DNA from: Sipunculus nudus
Lineage: Eukaryota; Annelida; Sipuncula; Golfingiida; Sipunculidae
Assembly: GCA_026874595.1 (NCBI GenBank)
Contig: CM049307.1
Span: forward strand, 91,267,830-91,331,829
Length of the DNA stretch: 64,000 bases
Reading direction: 5' to 3'
A model generated the notes under the pieces. It did not search any database, was not told where the DNA came from, and saw only the letters and a program-made list of their open reading frames with translations. This document shows positions 9,601-19,764 of this stretch, one piece after another. The stretch's first letter is position 1, and each line of letters begins with the position of its first letter. A program made the translations under genes and the position numbers.

Positions 9601-12600
9601 CCCCAAATTTAATCAGTTGTTCCTTGTATCACGAATTCCGTTAAAAACGAACAATGAACAACCTAGCCCCCCCTCCCCCCCCCCGCTGTACGCTGATTTA
9701 CCGACACTTTTCAGGGAAACGGCACGTACACGTAGAGTGACGTCATTGTCTTCTGTGACGTCAAGTCTCGCACCCCAAATATGGCCATACCGCCACTTTA
9801 GTACACAAAATATATGCTATGGACCCCCTCCCCCCCCCCTCCGTAAAATACTATAGCTCATTCCGGAGTTTTTTTCGCATGGATCGCCCCCAAAATTTAG
9901 TCAATTGTTCCTTGTATCATTGCCGAGCTATCCTGATAATTTCATTAAACCCCGTTGAGGACTTTTTGTGTTATCGTGCTAACAGACAAACATATAAACA
10001 GATTAACATTTAAACAGATATACAGACAGACAAACTAACGCGCCAAAACACATAAAACAAGCTGCTGGGCTTGGCAGAGGTAATAATAAGAAATATGATA
10101 CATCTGCGTCCAGAACTGTATGAATATGCAATATGATCATCCAGTGACACGTGTTATGGTCAGTTCGATATTATGCAACTAGATCACCTGACGAAATACA
10201 GGGAGAGGGGTTTATCTTTAGTATGGTATGCATTATAATAATTGAGAGCCAAAGGATTAAGAGTCCTATGTTTTTCATATAAATGACGATGCAACTGAGT
10301 CAGGTCAAGTACGCTTATATCCATTATAGTTTCCAGGGTCTATTCATATGACACGATGGACTTGACCCTGCGTGGGCCACACCGAGTGCATGAATAGGTG
10401 CAGGAGCCTAAATGTACAGATGGCGCCACCGTGCACTCAACCTTGATCATCACCTTTATTTCAGGAAAACATCCATGTCCCAACTACCAATAAAGTGCCA
10501 CATTTTACCATCAGCTATCATTGTCATTAGCTGTTTATTTTTTAAACACAAGTGTAAAGGTTATAATAAAAACCTAGCAGAGGTTTAAACAGGTCAAGGA
10601 ATTAATACTGAGGATTTCATTGACAGAGAGCAAAAACAGCTTCCGTTTATTCTTCTTTCTGAAAATAATAAAGAAATAAATTCCATTCTTGTGTCGTCAC
10701 ATAATGGATCGCGCACCGGAGTAACGAAATTTGTATAATACGAGAAGACCATAACCGATTGCAAGGCAAAAAGAATACTTTCTTCTATTTGTACGTATGT
10801 CTGAACATCAAGGTGCTAACATCAGTGACCACACTTAGTAAGTGAAAACAGGCAGGACAATCAAGAAAGGTATATGTTATATATATATCTAATGATAAAA
10901 CGTTGTCCTTGGTAAAAGTCCGTGCTCTCTGAATCTTATTGTATAGTGGTTTTGTTTACTTTATATAGATAATCAAGGATCCCATCCATTCTCCCATGCG
11001 GATGAGACCTGAATGTATAAAGATCATAGACACGCCACAGTTTCAGCGACTACGTTACATTAAACAACTTGGCTCTGTATATTACGTATTTCCTGGAGCA
11101 TCACATAAACGGTTTGAACATTCTCTAGGGTAGGTCTAATTTTGTATAAGGTTAAAGTATATCTTATATTTTTATCACGAAATTTTTCATTTCCTTTTCT
11201 TATATGTGATATCAAATTGTTTCAGTTTATTAAATTTAAAATATAGCTATTTAGGCCTATTCTTCAGTTAAGTGATCTCTGTGTAGAAATAAGTGTGTAC
11301 TTGATATATAAAGTAACTGGACAAGCTTGAACAACAGAAAAGAATGTGGATAGAGATTGTAACTTCAGACTTATTACACATAACGATGTACAACCTCATT
11401 TTATATTTGTTCACAGAACCAATATTATAATGCTATCTTGTCGAAGGACAAACTGTAAAATCAAATATTGTTAACAATTTCTCAAAACACATGTATATCA
11501 AGACTCTCAACGGTGATATGTTCAGCATCCGTGATAAACTTGCGAATACACATTATCTAATGGCAATGAAATCATCAGCTGACAGAAGATATCTTGATAC
11601 TTTATTCTTTTTCATAGAGTCGCTCAACTTGCAGAACTCATGGTCAGATCTCTGCAGGCTGATCTTAAAAGTGACAAATACAAAGACAGCGAACTGAGGG
11701 ACGTAAGGATTGAGGAAGACGATGTTCTTTGCGTGACCTTGGCTGGGCTTTGTCATGACCTTGGTAAGCTTATGGACCCTCATTCCATGTCATAACATTG
11801 GTAAATATTTGTTTACTGAATAACTATGAATAAACTTTATTAGTACACACGATTGAACAGAGAAAAAAAGGATTAAAGGGATTACAGATGTTGATCAAAG
11901 AATCATACCATATGTTTCTTGCCTTTTTAAACAATTTTTAATCAGGAAATCCGAACACCGCTTGTCATTTGTTGACTTACTTTACTATGATTTTCATGTA
12001 ACCGAAAACGTAATTACCGTCATAACACGTTTTCGATGATTTAAAATAAAAACTAAAGCAGAATAATTGCGTGAATTTAATATTAAAATATGTATTTGTA
12101 AATTGGTCTAGCACCAGTACCATATAAATCTAGTTTCCAAATAATTTTTATTTTTAGGTCAAGGCCCCTTTTCACACACCTTTGAGGATGCGATGAGGAA
12201 ACTTAAAAAAAACGGCGAGGAAGAATGGAAGGTTAGTAAAGATACGTGCGTCAAGGGGAGTTGGGTCCTTGGAAATTGCTTAGCACTTAATCTTAAAAAT
12301 GCTTTTAAATGAATTATTTGTGTACGTGGAAGTGTATAATAATAGAAATATTTTATTTCTAAAATCTCTCTTAAAATGTACACTCTTCTATCACTGCATT
12401 TTTTTCATTACATTATCTTGATACTTACATATAATGACATTATGAATTATGCACGTACAATTATGCTTGACGAGGATTTAAAGTGGACTATTTCGATATA
12501 TGTCGTATATTAACTAAAGTTAATATCTTAATCTTTTCATAAAAGTAGACAAAAAATCCGATCAAATGATCCAAAAGCTGTTCATGTTGTTTGGATCAAA

Positions 12601-12952
12601 ATGATAATAACATGTGCGGGCCCGCCTAAATGATCCAAACGCTTTCAGCAAGGACATCTGCAGCAAGTCAAAAGAACCAGAGTTTGCGGATATACCGTGT
12701 TTAGCTTGTAGATAAACAAGGTGATACATCCGTTACAGAGGCGTTATAAAAACCTTTCTTAGCAGGAATTACCTGCAGTTTATTGATATGTAAGCCATTA
12801 ATTACATAAATTCTATAGATACGACAGGTGAAAAGATGGATTGACAACAATCATTCTGAGTTATCCAATTCAAGACTCCTCCTACAGCCTACCCTTATCA
12901 GGATTAAATGTAGTTTTTACTACCTTCTAGAAACCAAATGCACTTGAAATCA

Positions 12953-13006
<54 letters not shown>

Positions 13007-14709
13007 GTGGAGGTGAGAAACGTTGCTTATCGATTGCAAGAGATGAAAATATTCCAAACATATCGATATACAAGAAATGTAAGTAGAATTTACCTCGGTC
13101 CGACCAACAGTTAAAGAACTCGCGCAACAGTCATTGAAGAGGTAGCTCAAACAGCTGAATTAACTAGAGCATAGAGATGAAACGTTGCCACCTTGGCCAT
13201 CCCATTCTTCTCAAAGCTGCATCGCAGCGCTCTTAATGTTATCCCATGAAAACGATGCTTTAACTGTGGGATTATAAATAGGAATGGACAAATGTGCCCT
13301 TGTAAGACTGAAAATGAACGTATCAGTGTAATTTTAGAGCCCTGCGTTTCGCAGAGTTTACCTGTAATTACTGCAGTAATTCTGTTAAGCTAATATTTTT
13401 AACTCTCCACTCCCTTCCTTCCCTTTTCAAAATTCTGGATATGCCTCTGCTAGAAAGTCGGCTGATTGCCTCTGAAAGACTGTACTGTGGTAACTGAGCC
13501 TTGAATTCAGAAGTAGTTTGATGTTAATCCAATGGGATGGCGTATTTGAATATTCATGTTCGTCCTAAAAACTTGAATGGTGGTACACAAAGGATATAGT
13601 CTCCCAACGTGTCACACATATATAAAAACATATGGTGCTCTGTCAAACCTACAGTATGAAGATGCTTCCGTCAAGATGTTTGAACACATCATGAATAAAC
13701 TGCCAGGATTCAAACTGGAAGGGCATTACAGTCATGAAAAGAACAGAATATTCATCACAGAGCTGATAGGAAGGCCAAAAAGAACCACTGGTGTAGAGGT
13801 ACATAAGATATGATATCTTTATTTGCAAAAGTTATTTAATTTCCACTTTTTCACACATGTACCTAATTAGCAAGGGAACACATTATGATGTTCCAAATAA
13901 AGGGTTAAAAATCCATTGTCCGCCATAATTGTGAATTGGTTATTGAATGCATCCCACACCGAACAGTGGATCTCTGAACTGTGAAACATTCATCAATCGC
14001 TTTTAAACAATTGTCTAAATTACAGTAAGGCATCCTCCTATATGTTATTATTTTATTAAAATTGTTGGCGCAGTTGACTCCTGAACATTTTTTGAATTTT
14101 GACGCATTTGCTATTCTAACAAAGCAATGTTGACAGAAGAAACAAGTAAACGCATTATCGTTAGCCATAAAATGTTATTGTACATATTCCAAAAAGTCTC
14201 CATATGAATCGTTTTTTATTTTGTTATCTGCTGTGAAGAAAAAATAAAAAAAATGTGGAAAAGACAATTATATATATAGGGCAGAGTCCTTCTACACTCT
14301 ACTAAGAGAGCCTTTATTAAGGCAATGTCCATGACCGTTAGGTGGCACTGTCTACTGATTAAGGATGAAGGTAACCGATAGATAGAAATAATATACTTTA
14401 AAGCCTCCGAAATTTAAGGTTTTACTTGCAAGGGAATTAGGAAAATCTCGAAAATCATTGCCTGTCGTTAAAACCGAGGAAATCTCTGAGATTCTATCGA
14501 AATTTTTTTAAGATATTGTTTTTGAAACTGAATGATGTACTCTCAATACAGATATGGCCATACGAGGGAAGACCAGAAGAACAGAGTTTTCTCTATGAGG
14601 TAAAGTTCACTTTGTTTAAGTTTATAAGAAAATCGACCGTGGCCGGATGTTTATTCGAAAGGTGTAGCATGTCTCGCTTTTTCTGACATCATTTGAGCTG
14701 TTGTTAAAT

Positions 14710-14764
<55 letters not shown>

Positions 14765-17700
14765 CCACTTATCTTTGCATGTGCAACGCTGTATTGCATG
14801 CCAAGAATAAAATGAAATTTTAAATGAAATAATGCATGTACAAAACAATTATCACCCTATCCTTGTAATTAAGTAAAAGCAGCAATTATAAGGAGAATGA
14901 TTTGCCATTTAAAACCTAGATAAAAAATAATTATATATAGCACAAACCGGACATGTTTGATTATGGTTGAAAGTTTTAAAAATCAAATGTATTTTCTGCA
15001 GGTAGTGAACAATGCCGTGAGTGGTATTGACGTGGACAAGTGGGATTACTTCGCCAGGGACTCCCATCACCTTGGAATCCAAAACACCTTTGATCATCGC
15101 CGCTATATGCAGTTTGCAAGGATCGTGAAATGTGGTGACCCTGAAAGATTCCATATCTGTCCACGAGATAAAGTGAGAATACACACATCAATTTATAAAC
15201 ATATCGTTAATTCTTATATAAAAGGCAAAGTATTGTTATTTTAATATACAATCGCTTCAATTGAAATTTCAGTTTTGAAATATTTTTACATATTTACATA
15301 TGTAAACACATGATATTTTACATATCAAGAAAGCAATGAATTCTTCTTCAACTTACATTTTACATTTCTTTGTTGGCTAAACAACTGTTTGCTTGCAATT
15401 GTACTTCTGTTTAACGTTCGATGATTAAAGTGTAATGTGCCAAATTCATCATAACAAAGCCACATGGTTAGAAGCAGATAGCTTCCTATATGTGCAAAAG
15501 TTGTCAGAGTCCTCTTTCCTCCCTGTGTAAAAAAATACAAATGTGTTTGCCAATTTGATAACAAGAACCACACTCGCCACACAGCTTCTACTGCCCTATA
15601 TCGCTTCAAGCAGGGTCTGCTTCTAACCTGATTGAAAATATATACTGTTGGTTAAATAACAAACCTCATTCTTTTATGTAGGGCATGCATAATAAACGCC
15701 CTTTTTATTGCCATAACCGATGCTGATCACGTGCACAAACGAGTTTTGTTCATTATTCTCTCTTGAATAGAATATGTTTATGCCAAATGTTATATTTTCC
15801 GAATTTTAATCAAAACGTGTACCCCCAAAGAATACTTATAACCATGTTACATAAAATTACAGTCATTCAGTGACATTTGAATTAAAGAAAGCATTATGTT
15901 ACAGGAAGCGTACGATGTGTACGATCTATTCAACACCCGATACATGCTGGCAAGAAAGTGCTACTGTCACAAGGTGACCAAGGCCATTGACCTCATGTAT
16001 GTATATAAACTTTCTGTACCAAACATACTTTCTTTAATATCAACTAGCCCTTTAGCATGTTCTCATTTCATAAAGAAGAACATACTTACCAAAAAATATC
16101 TATGCATAATATTTATCCAAGGAGGAAGATGGACAAGCTGATGATAAAGTGTGCCCCTGACACGACTGATTTGAAACTTTATACATGGTTTGGTAGAATA
16201 CTTCAATTATAACAAATAATTATGTTAACTATTGCTACATTTGGCTTAGACAGATATCCTTAATTTGACACTCCAAGGCCGAATCTTTGCCTATCTTTGG
16301 CTAACCTTTCCATGTATATGTCAAATACAGGGTTAGGGATGCGATTGTACTGGCGGCCAAGAGTCATAAGGAAGGAGGTGATCCTGCGATTTGTTTTACC
16401 ACGAAAGACGGGTAAGGATTATGAAGTGTTGATATATATATATATATTACATGTAAATGTTATACGCATACAGCATCTTCCTACTTTTGAGTCTTCTTGT
16501 TTTATTAGGAAAGGCTACGGATGTCTTTTCAAATGTGTACGCATAATTTCAAATTAGTTTAGTGTGTAAATTAATGCAAAACTATTTATGAATCCACTGA
16601 AAATGCTTCATCTGAATATTGGTTCTGTTTTATTTTATTTGATCCAGCAGATTGAGATACATGAGATATCAACTTTCTATGATGGAAAATATATACAGGC
16701 ACTTAGAGAAATTTATTAATTTGTTGCATGCACTTTAGGAAAATTCGATAATTCATTACATGCATTTAAGAGAAAATTCTACGATTCATTACACGTATTT
16801 AAGAGAAAATTCCATTATTCATTACATGCACTTCGAAAAAAAATCCATAATTCTATATTGTTGAGGTGCCAGATCCGCATTATATTACTTTATTACTGGT
16901 TTTGAAATGTCCTTTTGTTTTACATGCAAAAAAAAAATATTTTACATGCAGTTCTAAAGACACTCGGGTATTTCGCATGTGGATATTCGATTTGATGGAG
17001 ATTCTATTGTTATATTATCTAGCCATTCTATTCCACTAAAAGGTGAAGTCCCACTTCGTTAACATGTAAGAAGATACAGATTTCCCATTTCCCTTTATTA
17101 CAGACATTTAATCAAATTATAATTATATCATACCTGTAATTGCATTTTTAATTAAGACCCTTGGTAAAATGAGTGCTTTCCGTTTTTTACAGCAAATGCT
17201 TGGGAATCAAGGAAGCAGTCACGGACATGGAAGCCTACAGAAAGATGAACGATGGTCTGTACCACACTATCCTTCATTCTGAAGACCCATGTCTGAAGGG
17301 AGCAAGGACAATCATTGAGCGGATTGAGACACGAGACATATACAAGTGCATAGGGCAGGCATTTATAGAGGTAAGAATTACCACAAGGGGTTTGTACGAA
17401 TTATTGGTCAGCTTGTAGATAGCACTGCATGTTAAATGTTTATGAAATTAAACACATAAGATGGGGTATTATTCTCTGACGCCTTCAGCATTCAAAGTTT
17501 ACTTTGCAATACCTGGTACTTATTGAGTATGGTTTCACTTGTAGTTAAGATCGACCACAGTTTACAGTTATTAATAGATTAGTACAAAGAATAAGAAAAC
17601 AGGAAAAGAAACTTAATGGTAGCCTCAGTGCATGTCTTTCTTAACGGAGGGTCTATTATGCAACAAATAAATTTGGGTCAGTTTCTAAGATTTCACCACT

Positions 17701-19764
17701 TTGCGTTTTTTAAAGCAGATGGACCAGTTAAACTTGGTTTTATGACAGAAATATATATCAACAGTTATATTTAAGTAAAGTATAACTTCCTTCCATTGTA
17801 GGACCTAAACCTCTATAAGGTTAACGAGGAGAGACTTGAAGGAGAGCTAAAAAATATGCTGGGTACCCAAGACATATTATTAGAGGTAAATATAAAAGTA
17901 CGATTAGGTATCGATGACGGAAACAATGGCTAATTAAAGTCTCTTGATTTAAAATAGACTAAACGTAACTAACTTCGCTTAATTATCTTTATCCGCGTTG
18001 GTCGATTAAACTTACCAGTATGTTTTCTTCATTTCTGTATTAGGCCTCCAATCTGGGACAATTCTAGTAGATAGTTTCTTAACATAAAAACATATCATTC
18101 GATGCATTTTACAGTCTAAAAATTAAACTCTCAACCACTGAATCTAAAGCACAATTGTACCTAAATAATACTTCCAACCCTTCCACGTTACACTGTGTAA
18201 GCTTTGGATATATAGACTCCATAATAAATGTTTCCTGGAATCTTACACCATTAATTGAAAGCTAAATAAAAGGGAAAATATTCATTCTTTATTCAAATGC
18301 ATCATGTTATTAAACGAATAATTGTTAGCCACAGAATATGGCATCCCGATAATAAAATGGTCCAGGTGACTCTGAGGCCGCCAATGTTGGATCATCAATG
18401 TTCTATATATCTTATAGGATGTAAGGATGAGCTACGGAGAAGCAGAGGTCAACGTGGATGACCTTGATTTTTGGGATTCAGGCAACCATGACAAGGCCAA
18501 GAAGATGAAAGGAAAAGTGAGAGGTCTTCTATAAATCGTTTCATGCAATGGACGCTATAGGAACTTATTTTAAATGAAATTCACCGTATCAGGAGACCCT
18601 TTTTTATTGTCTCCGTATTCCGGTAAAAAAATCATTGGTCATGACTAGTGAAATAACCCACGACATGTAACATGGAACTGACTGCAAGGTTAACAGTTTT
18701 AGTGTAGATGCTAGTGGTAAATGAAGGGAGTTCTAGAGATTCCGGCTTACCCCAATAACCATGGGATGCCTTCTTTTACGCATTAAGCGCCGTATCTTTC
18801 CTCGCCAGCCTCTGAGGTGTTGAGCCTTACATCGAGCTGGTGGTGCCGTGGCGCCACCGCGCGCGCATGCGTATCGTTATATCACACGAACACTCAAGAT
18901 GTACTGACGTTATAAGAATGTTTGATCCAGGCACCTGTCCAAGGCTTGACGGTGAGCGGTGGAATGACAAGGCACATGTGCGCGGCTACGCCATGGTGCA
19001 TGCGCGACGGTTTAGGGCGGGCAAGAAACACGTCCGACCAGTCCGAGCCCCAGGTGACAAATAAGTGATCACTGCGGTCACAACCGGCGAGGTGCGCACA
19101 TGCGCATGGCAGTGTAGGCGCATGAACAATGTCATTTTATTGCTAAACACCCAGGGGGATTTTATGGCCAAAAGAAGGTATTTCATGGTCCTTTGGTTCA
19201 TGCAGGAAGCTTGAGAACTGCCTTTACTACTGATGGTAGTTCGATAATCACAACCCCTGGGGAACACGAGGGTTGACAAAACATATTTAACGTGGTTTAG
19301 GCGTATAAACTGGATCCTGGAGGTGTAATCTGTTGAGAATTGTAGACCATGACATATTCACAAAATTATTTGAATAGTTTGAACAGAACTGATTAGAGTG
19401 ATAATGATACAAATTATAATATATTTTAGGCATGATATAAGATGGCGCTGAACTCAGGGGATTTTTCGGTATAATCACTATAAATTATTTAACAGTATTC
19501 AATGTAATGTTTTATAGCCGTCAGCAATGTTGAACAATGTATCTAAAAATTTGGTATACGTTTTCTGTGTTCTCTTGATAAGTATACTTTTTTCTGTTGT
19601 CTCTCTTCTAGATTTCCAATATGCTACCCCAGAAGTTTGAGGACGTCATGCTGTATGTGTACGTAACGACACCAAAGAACGAACGAGAGAAAGAACAACT
19701 CACATCCTGTCATAACAAATTTCTCGAATGGTGTAAAACTGAAGAGAATCTAACTGCTATTTAG
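6657..19764 (+). CDS. SAMHD1: SAMHD1-like HD-domain protein (dNTP triphosphohydrolase family), 13 exons, 483 aa
   Basis: Spliced coding exons: 6657-6677, 10969-11129, 11618-11763, 12158-12231, 13655-13798, 14552-14599, 15002-15172, 15905-15996, 16331-16411, 17193-17370, 17802-17885, 18418-18516, 19612-19764. All phases agree and the sum is 1452 bases including the stop. SAMHD1 hydrolyses dNTPs to nucleosides and triphosphate as an allosteric tetramer and restricts viral DNA synthesis. Visible hallmarks are [15 protein letters not shown] (28-42), the metal-site His in HKRFEHSLG (H58), HD at H107-D108, GPFSH (112-116), [11 protein letters not shown] (208-218, metal Asp D210), and YCHKV (275-279). 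Oddities: no N-terminal SAM domain (only 7 residues precede the HD core); the human H210 position is Q111, the H233 position is Y135, and the allosteric N119 position is K10. The C-terminus stops soon after FLEWCK, so the human regulatory tail is absent. Fold assignment is secure; catalytic activity is doubtful. Confidence 0.9.
7168..8075. mobile_element. Possible non-autonomous DNA transposon remnant
   Basis: The left edge reads TAGGGATGGGTATCG and the right edge, reversed, reads TAGGGCTGCGCGATA. These are imperfect terminal inverted repeats of a type seen in cut-and-paste MITEs, with (A/T)CGATAT-rich subterminal sequence on both sides. No transposase is present, and I cannot prove a target duplication. 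An interior block (about 7320-7520) recurs near 22010-22530. Confidence 0.3.
8820..8945 (+). repeat. Interspersed repeat, copy 1 (ACAGACAAAC...GAGGTAA end)
   Basis: GAGCTATCCT and TTTCA lead into CTAACAGACAAACAAACTAAC and a GGAGGTAA-type 3' end. The same order is seen at 9920-10090. This kind of 3' end is common in interspersed repeats of marine animals. Confidence 0.45.
9390..9960 (+). repeat. Diverged tandem duplication (period about 290) with twin CRE sites
   Basis: The two halves share the order: ACGTAAATTTACTGACACCTTTCAG-like, GGCACG-like, two TGACGTCA palindromes, ATATGG, ATATGCNATGGACCCC-like, GAGCTTTTTT-like, CGCATGGATC, and TCAATTGTTCCTTGTATCA. The TGACGTCA sites are at 9448, 9466, 9738 and 9756. 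The 18-base spacing within each pair is kept exactly although the surrounding sequence has diverged. Confidence 0.55.
9920..10090 (+). repeat. Interspersed repeat, copy 2
   Basis: This has the same order of blocks as copy 1: GAGCTATCCTGATAATTTCA, CTAACAGACAAAC, repeated ACAGA(T/C) units, AACTAACGCGCC, and GCAGAGGTAATAA. It overlaps the end of the second half of the 9390-9960 tandem pair, so the two may be parts of one composite element. Confidence 0.45.
10969..11129 (+). CDS. SAMHD1: SAMHD1-like exon 2: start of HD core
   Basis: The exon covers residues 8-61. It encodes KDPIHS, the nearly invariant [17 protein letters not shown] and [17 protein letters not shown] with the first metal-site His (H58, human H167). 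Asp28 and Gln33-Arg34-Arg36 match human D137, Q142, R143 and R145 of the GTP-binding allosteric site, but the residue equivalent to N119 is Lys10. The donor is G|GTAGGT, and the acceptor follows TTTATATAG. Confidence 0.9.
11618..11763 (+). CDS. SAMHD1: SAMHD1-like exon 3: HD motif
   Basis: The exon covers residues 61-110. It starts after TTTTTCATAG, completes the Gly codon, and continues GVAQLAELM, then through a charged linker to [14 protein letters not shown] with the diagnostic His107-Asp108 pair. The donor is TTG|GTAAGC, phase 1. Confidence 0.9.
12158..12231 (+). CDS. SAMHD1: SAMHD1-like exon 4: GQGPFSH segment
   Basis: The exon covers residues 110-134. It follows a strong acceptor (TTTTTATTTTTAG) and ends AAG|GTTAGT in phase 0. 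It encodes [15 protein letters not shown]. The family reads GHGPFSH here; this gene has CAA (Gln111) in place of the His codon (human H210), while the second His (H116, human H215) is kept. Confidence 0.85.
12620..12835 (+). repeat. Dispersed repeat, copy 2 (intron 4)
   Basis: Collinear with 245-545 but shorter; a middle block present in copy 1 (about 310-420) is missing here. Both copies run in the same orientation. Confidence 0.5.
12955..13003. repeat. (AT)n microsatellite
   Basis: An uninterrupted TA dinucleotide run of about 49 bases in intron 4. Confidence 0.95.
13655..13798 (+). CDS. SAMHD1: SAMHD1-like exon 5
   Basis: The exon has 48 codons (135-182), phase 0 on both sides. It starts [12 protein letters not shown], aligning with human HEQGSVMMFEHL, so the human H233 position is Tyr135 and the neighbouring acidic residue (E136, human E234) is kept. 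The middle part is shorter and more diverged than in human. The start is fixed by CCTACAG|TAT and the end by GAG|GTACAT. Confidence 0.85.
14552..14599 (+). CDS. SAMHD1: SAMHD1-like exon 6
   Basis: The exon has 16 codons: [16 protein letters not shown] (183-198), matching the conserved WPYKGRPENKSFLYE block. The acceptor is CAATACAG and the donor GAG|GTAAAG, both in phase 0. Confidence 0.9.
14714..14759. repeat. (AT)n microsatellite
   Basis: An uninterrupted AT run of about 46 bases in intron 6. Confidence 0.95.
15002..15172 (+). CDS. SAMHD1: SAMHD1-like exon 7: metal-binding Asp and substrate pocket
   Basis: The exon has 57 codons (199-255). [20 protein letters not shown] holds the metal Asp (D210, human D311) and the substrate-pocket Lys, Tyr and Asp (human K312, Y315, D319), all kept. 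It follows TTTTCTGCAG and ends AAA|GTGAGA. This is the best conserved exon of the gene. Confidence 0.92.
15905..15996 (+). CDS. SAMHD1: SAMHD1-like exon 8
   Basis: The exon covers residues 256-286 (last codon split). It encodes [20 protein letters not shown] then [10 protein letters not shown], matching the human YDMFHTR...YQHKVGNIID block. The His-Lys pair (human H376-K377, allosteric and oligomer contacts) is present. The donor is CAT|GTATGT, phase 2. Confidence 0.88.
16331..16411 (+). CDS. SAMHD1: SAMHD1-like exon 9
   Basis: The exon starts after AAATACAG and completes the Met codon. It encodes [20 protein letters not shown] and then CFTTKDG, in the place of human MITDAFLKADDYIEI... This is one of the least conserved parts of the chain. 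The exon is supported mainly by its phase fit (2 to 2), the donor G|GTAAGG, and the MVRDA start. Confidence 0.75.
16699..16860 (+). repeat. Minisatellite, five units of 31-33 bases
   Basis: Units start near 16699, 16730, 16762, 16795 and 16828. The common core is GCA(C/T)TTAAGAGAAAATTC followed by ATTCATTACAT. Outer units are more diverged than the middle ones. It lies in intron 9. Confidence 0.7.
17193..17370 (+). CDS. SAMHD1: SAMHD1-like exon 10
   Basis: The exon follows TTTTTTACAG. It encodes an [20 protein letters not shown] block then [20 protein letters not shown], which aligns with the human [20 protein letters not shown] and DPKLKDAREILKQIEYR blocks. It ends GAG|GTAAGA, phase 0. Confidence 0.88.
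17802..17885 (+). CDS. SAMHD1: SAMHD1-like exon 11
   Basis: The exon has 28 codons, phase 0 both sides, between TCCATTGTAG and GAG|GTAAAT. It encodes [20 protein letters not shown] and a short remainder, the variable C-terminal lobe. Assignment rests on splice sites and order more than on sequence identity. Confidence 0.75.
18418..18516 (+). CDS. SAMHD1: SAMHD1-like exon 12
   Basis: The exon has 33 codons between TATCTTATAG and [28 protein letters not shown] aligns with human [20 protein letters not shown], supporting its place in the C-terminal lobe. Confidence 0.8.
18720..19110. promoter_or_regulatory. GC-rich, CpG-dense islet in intron 12
   Basis: In an otherwise AT-rich gene this stretch is rich in CG and carries several NRF-1-like GCGCATGCG motifs: 18863-18871, GTGCATGCGC at 18996-19005, and TGCGCACATGCGCA at 19093-19106. 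Open frames on both strands (18840-19064 +, 18986-19279 -) are probably by-products of low stop density. It could be an internal promoter or a GC-rich mobile fragment; I cannot tell which. Confidence 0.35.
19612..19764 (+). CDS. SAMHD1: SAMHD1-like exon 13 with stop codon
   Basis: The exon follows a strong pyrimidine-rich acceptor (TGTCTCTCTTCTAG). It encodes [16 protein letters not shown], aligning with human QLLPEKFAEQLIRVYC, then reaches [14 protein letters not shown] and stops at TAG (19762-19764). The human C-terminal tail, which carries the CDK site and is the part contacted by Vpx, is absent. Confidence 0.88.
   Translation: MSNMLPQKFEDVMLYVYVTTPKNEREKEQLTSCHNKFLEWCKTEENLTAI

Larger units (their letters stand above)
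6678..10968 (+). other. Intron 1 of the SAMHD1-like gene (4.3 kb)
   Basis: A long first intron with several repeats: a possible DNA-transposon remnant (7168-8075), two copies of an ACAGACAAAC..GAGGTAA element (8820-8945, 9920-10090), and a tandem pair carrying twin CRE sites (9390-9960). Blocks at 7470-7810 match 41930-42070 and 56930-57070 of the array, showing that the array inherited intron-1 sequence as well as promoter and exon 1. Open frames at 6900-7082, 8399-8780 and 9372-10013 have no splice support or domain. Confidence 0.6.
11130..19611 (+). other. Introns 2-12 of the SAMHD1-like gene, other content
   Basis: Between the listed exons the introns are AT-rich and hold (AT)n arrays (12955-13003, 14714-14759), a second copy of the dispersed repeat (12620-12835), a 31-33 base minisatellite (16699-16860) and a GC-rich islet (18720-19110). 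Intron 7 (15173-15904) and intron 11 (17886-18417) hold nothing I recognise. No nested gene is supported. Confidence 0.5.

Noticed and set aside
16699-16860. CRISPR-like reading of the 31-33 base repeats
   Set aside because: Units abut without spacers and diverge progressively; it is a minisatellite in an intron.
18840-19279. Open frames on both strands in the last SAMHD1-like intron
   Set aside because: They come from the GC-rich islet, where stop codons are rare; no homology is recognised.
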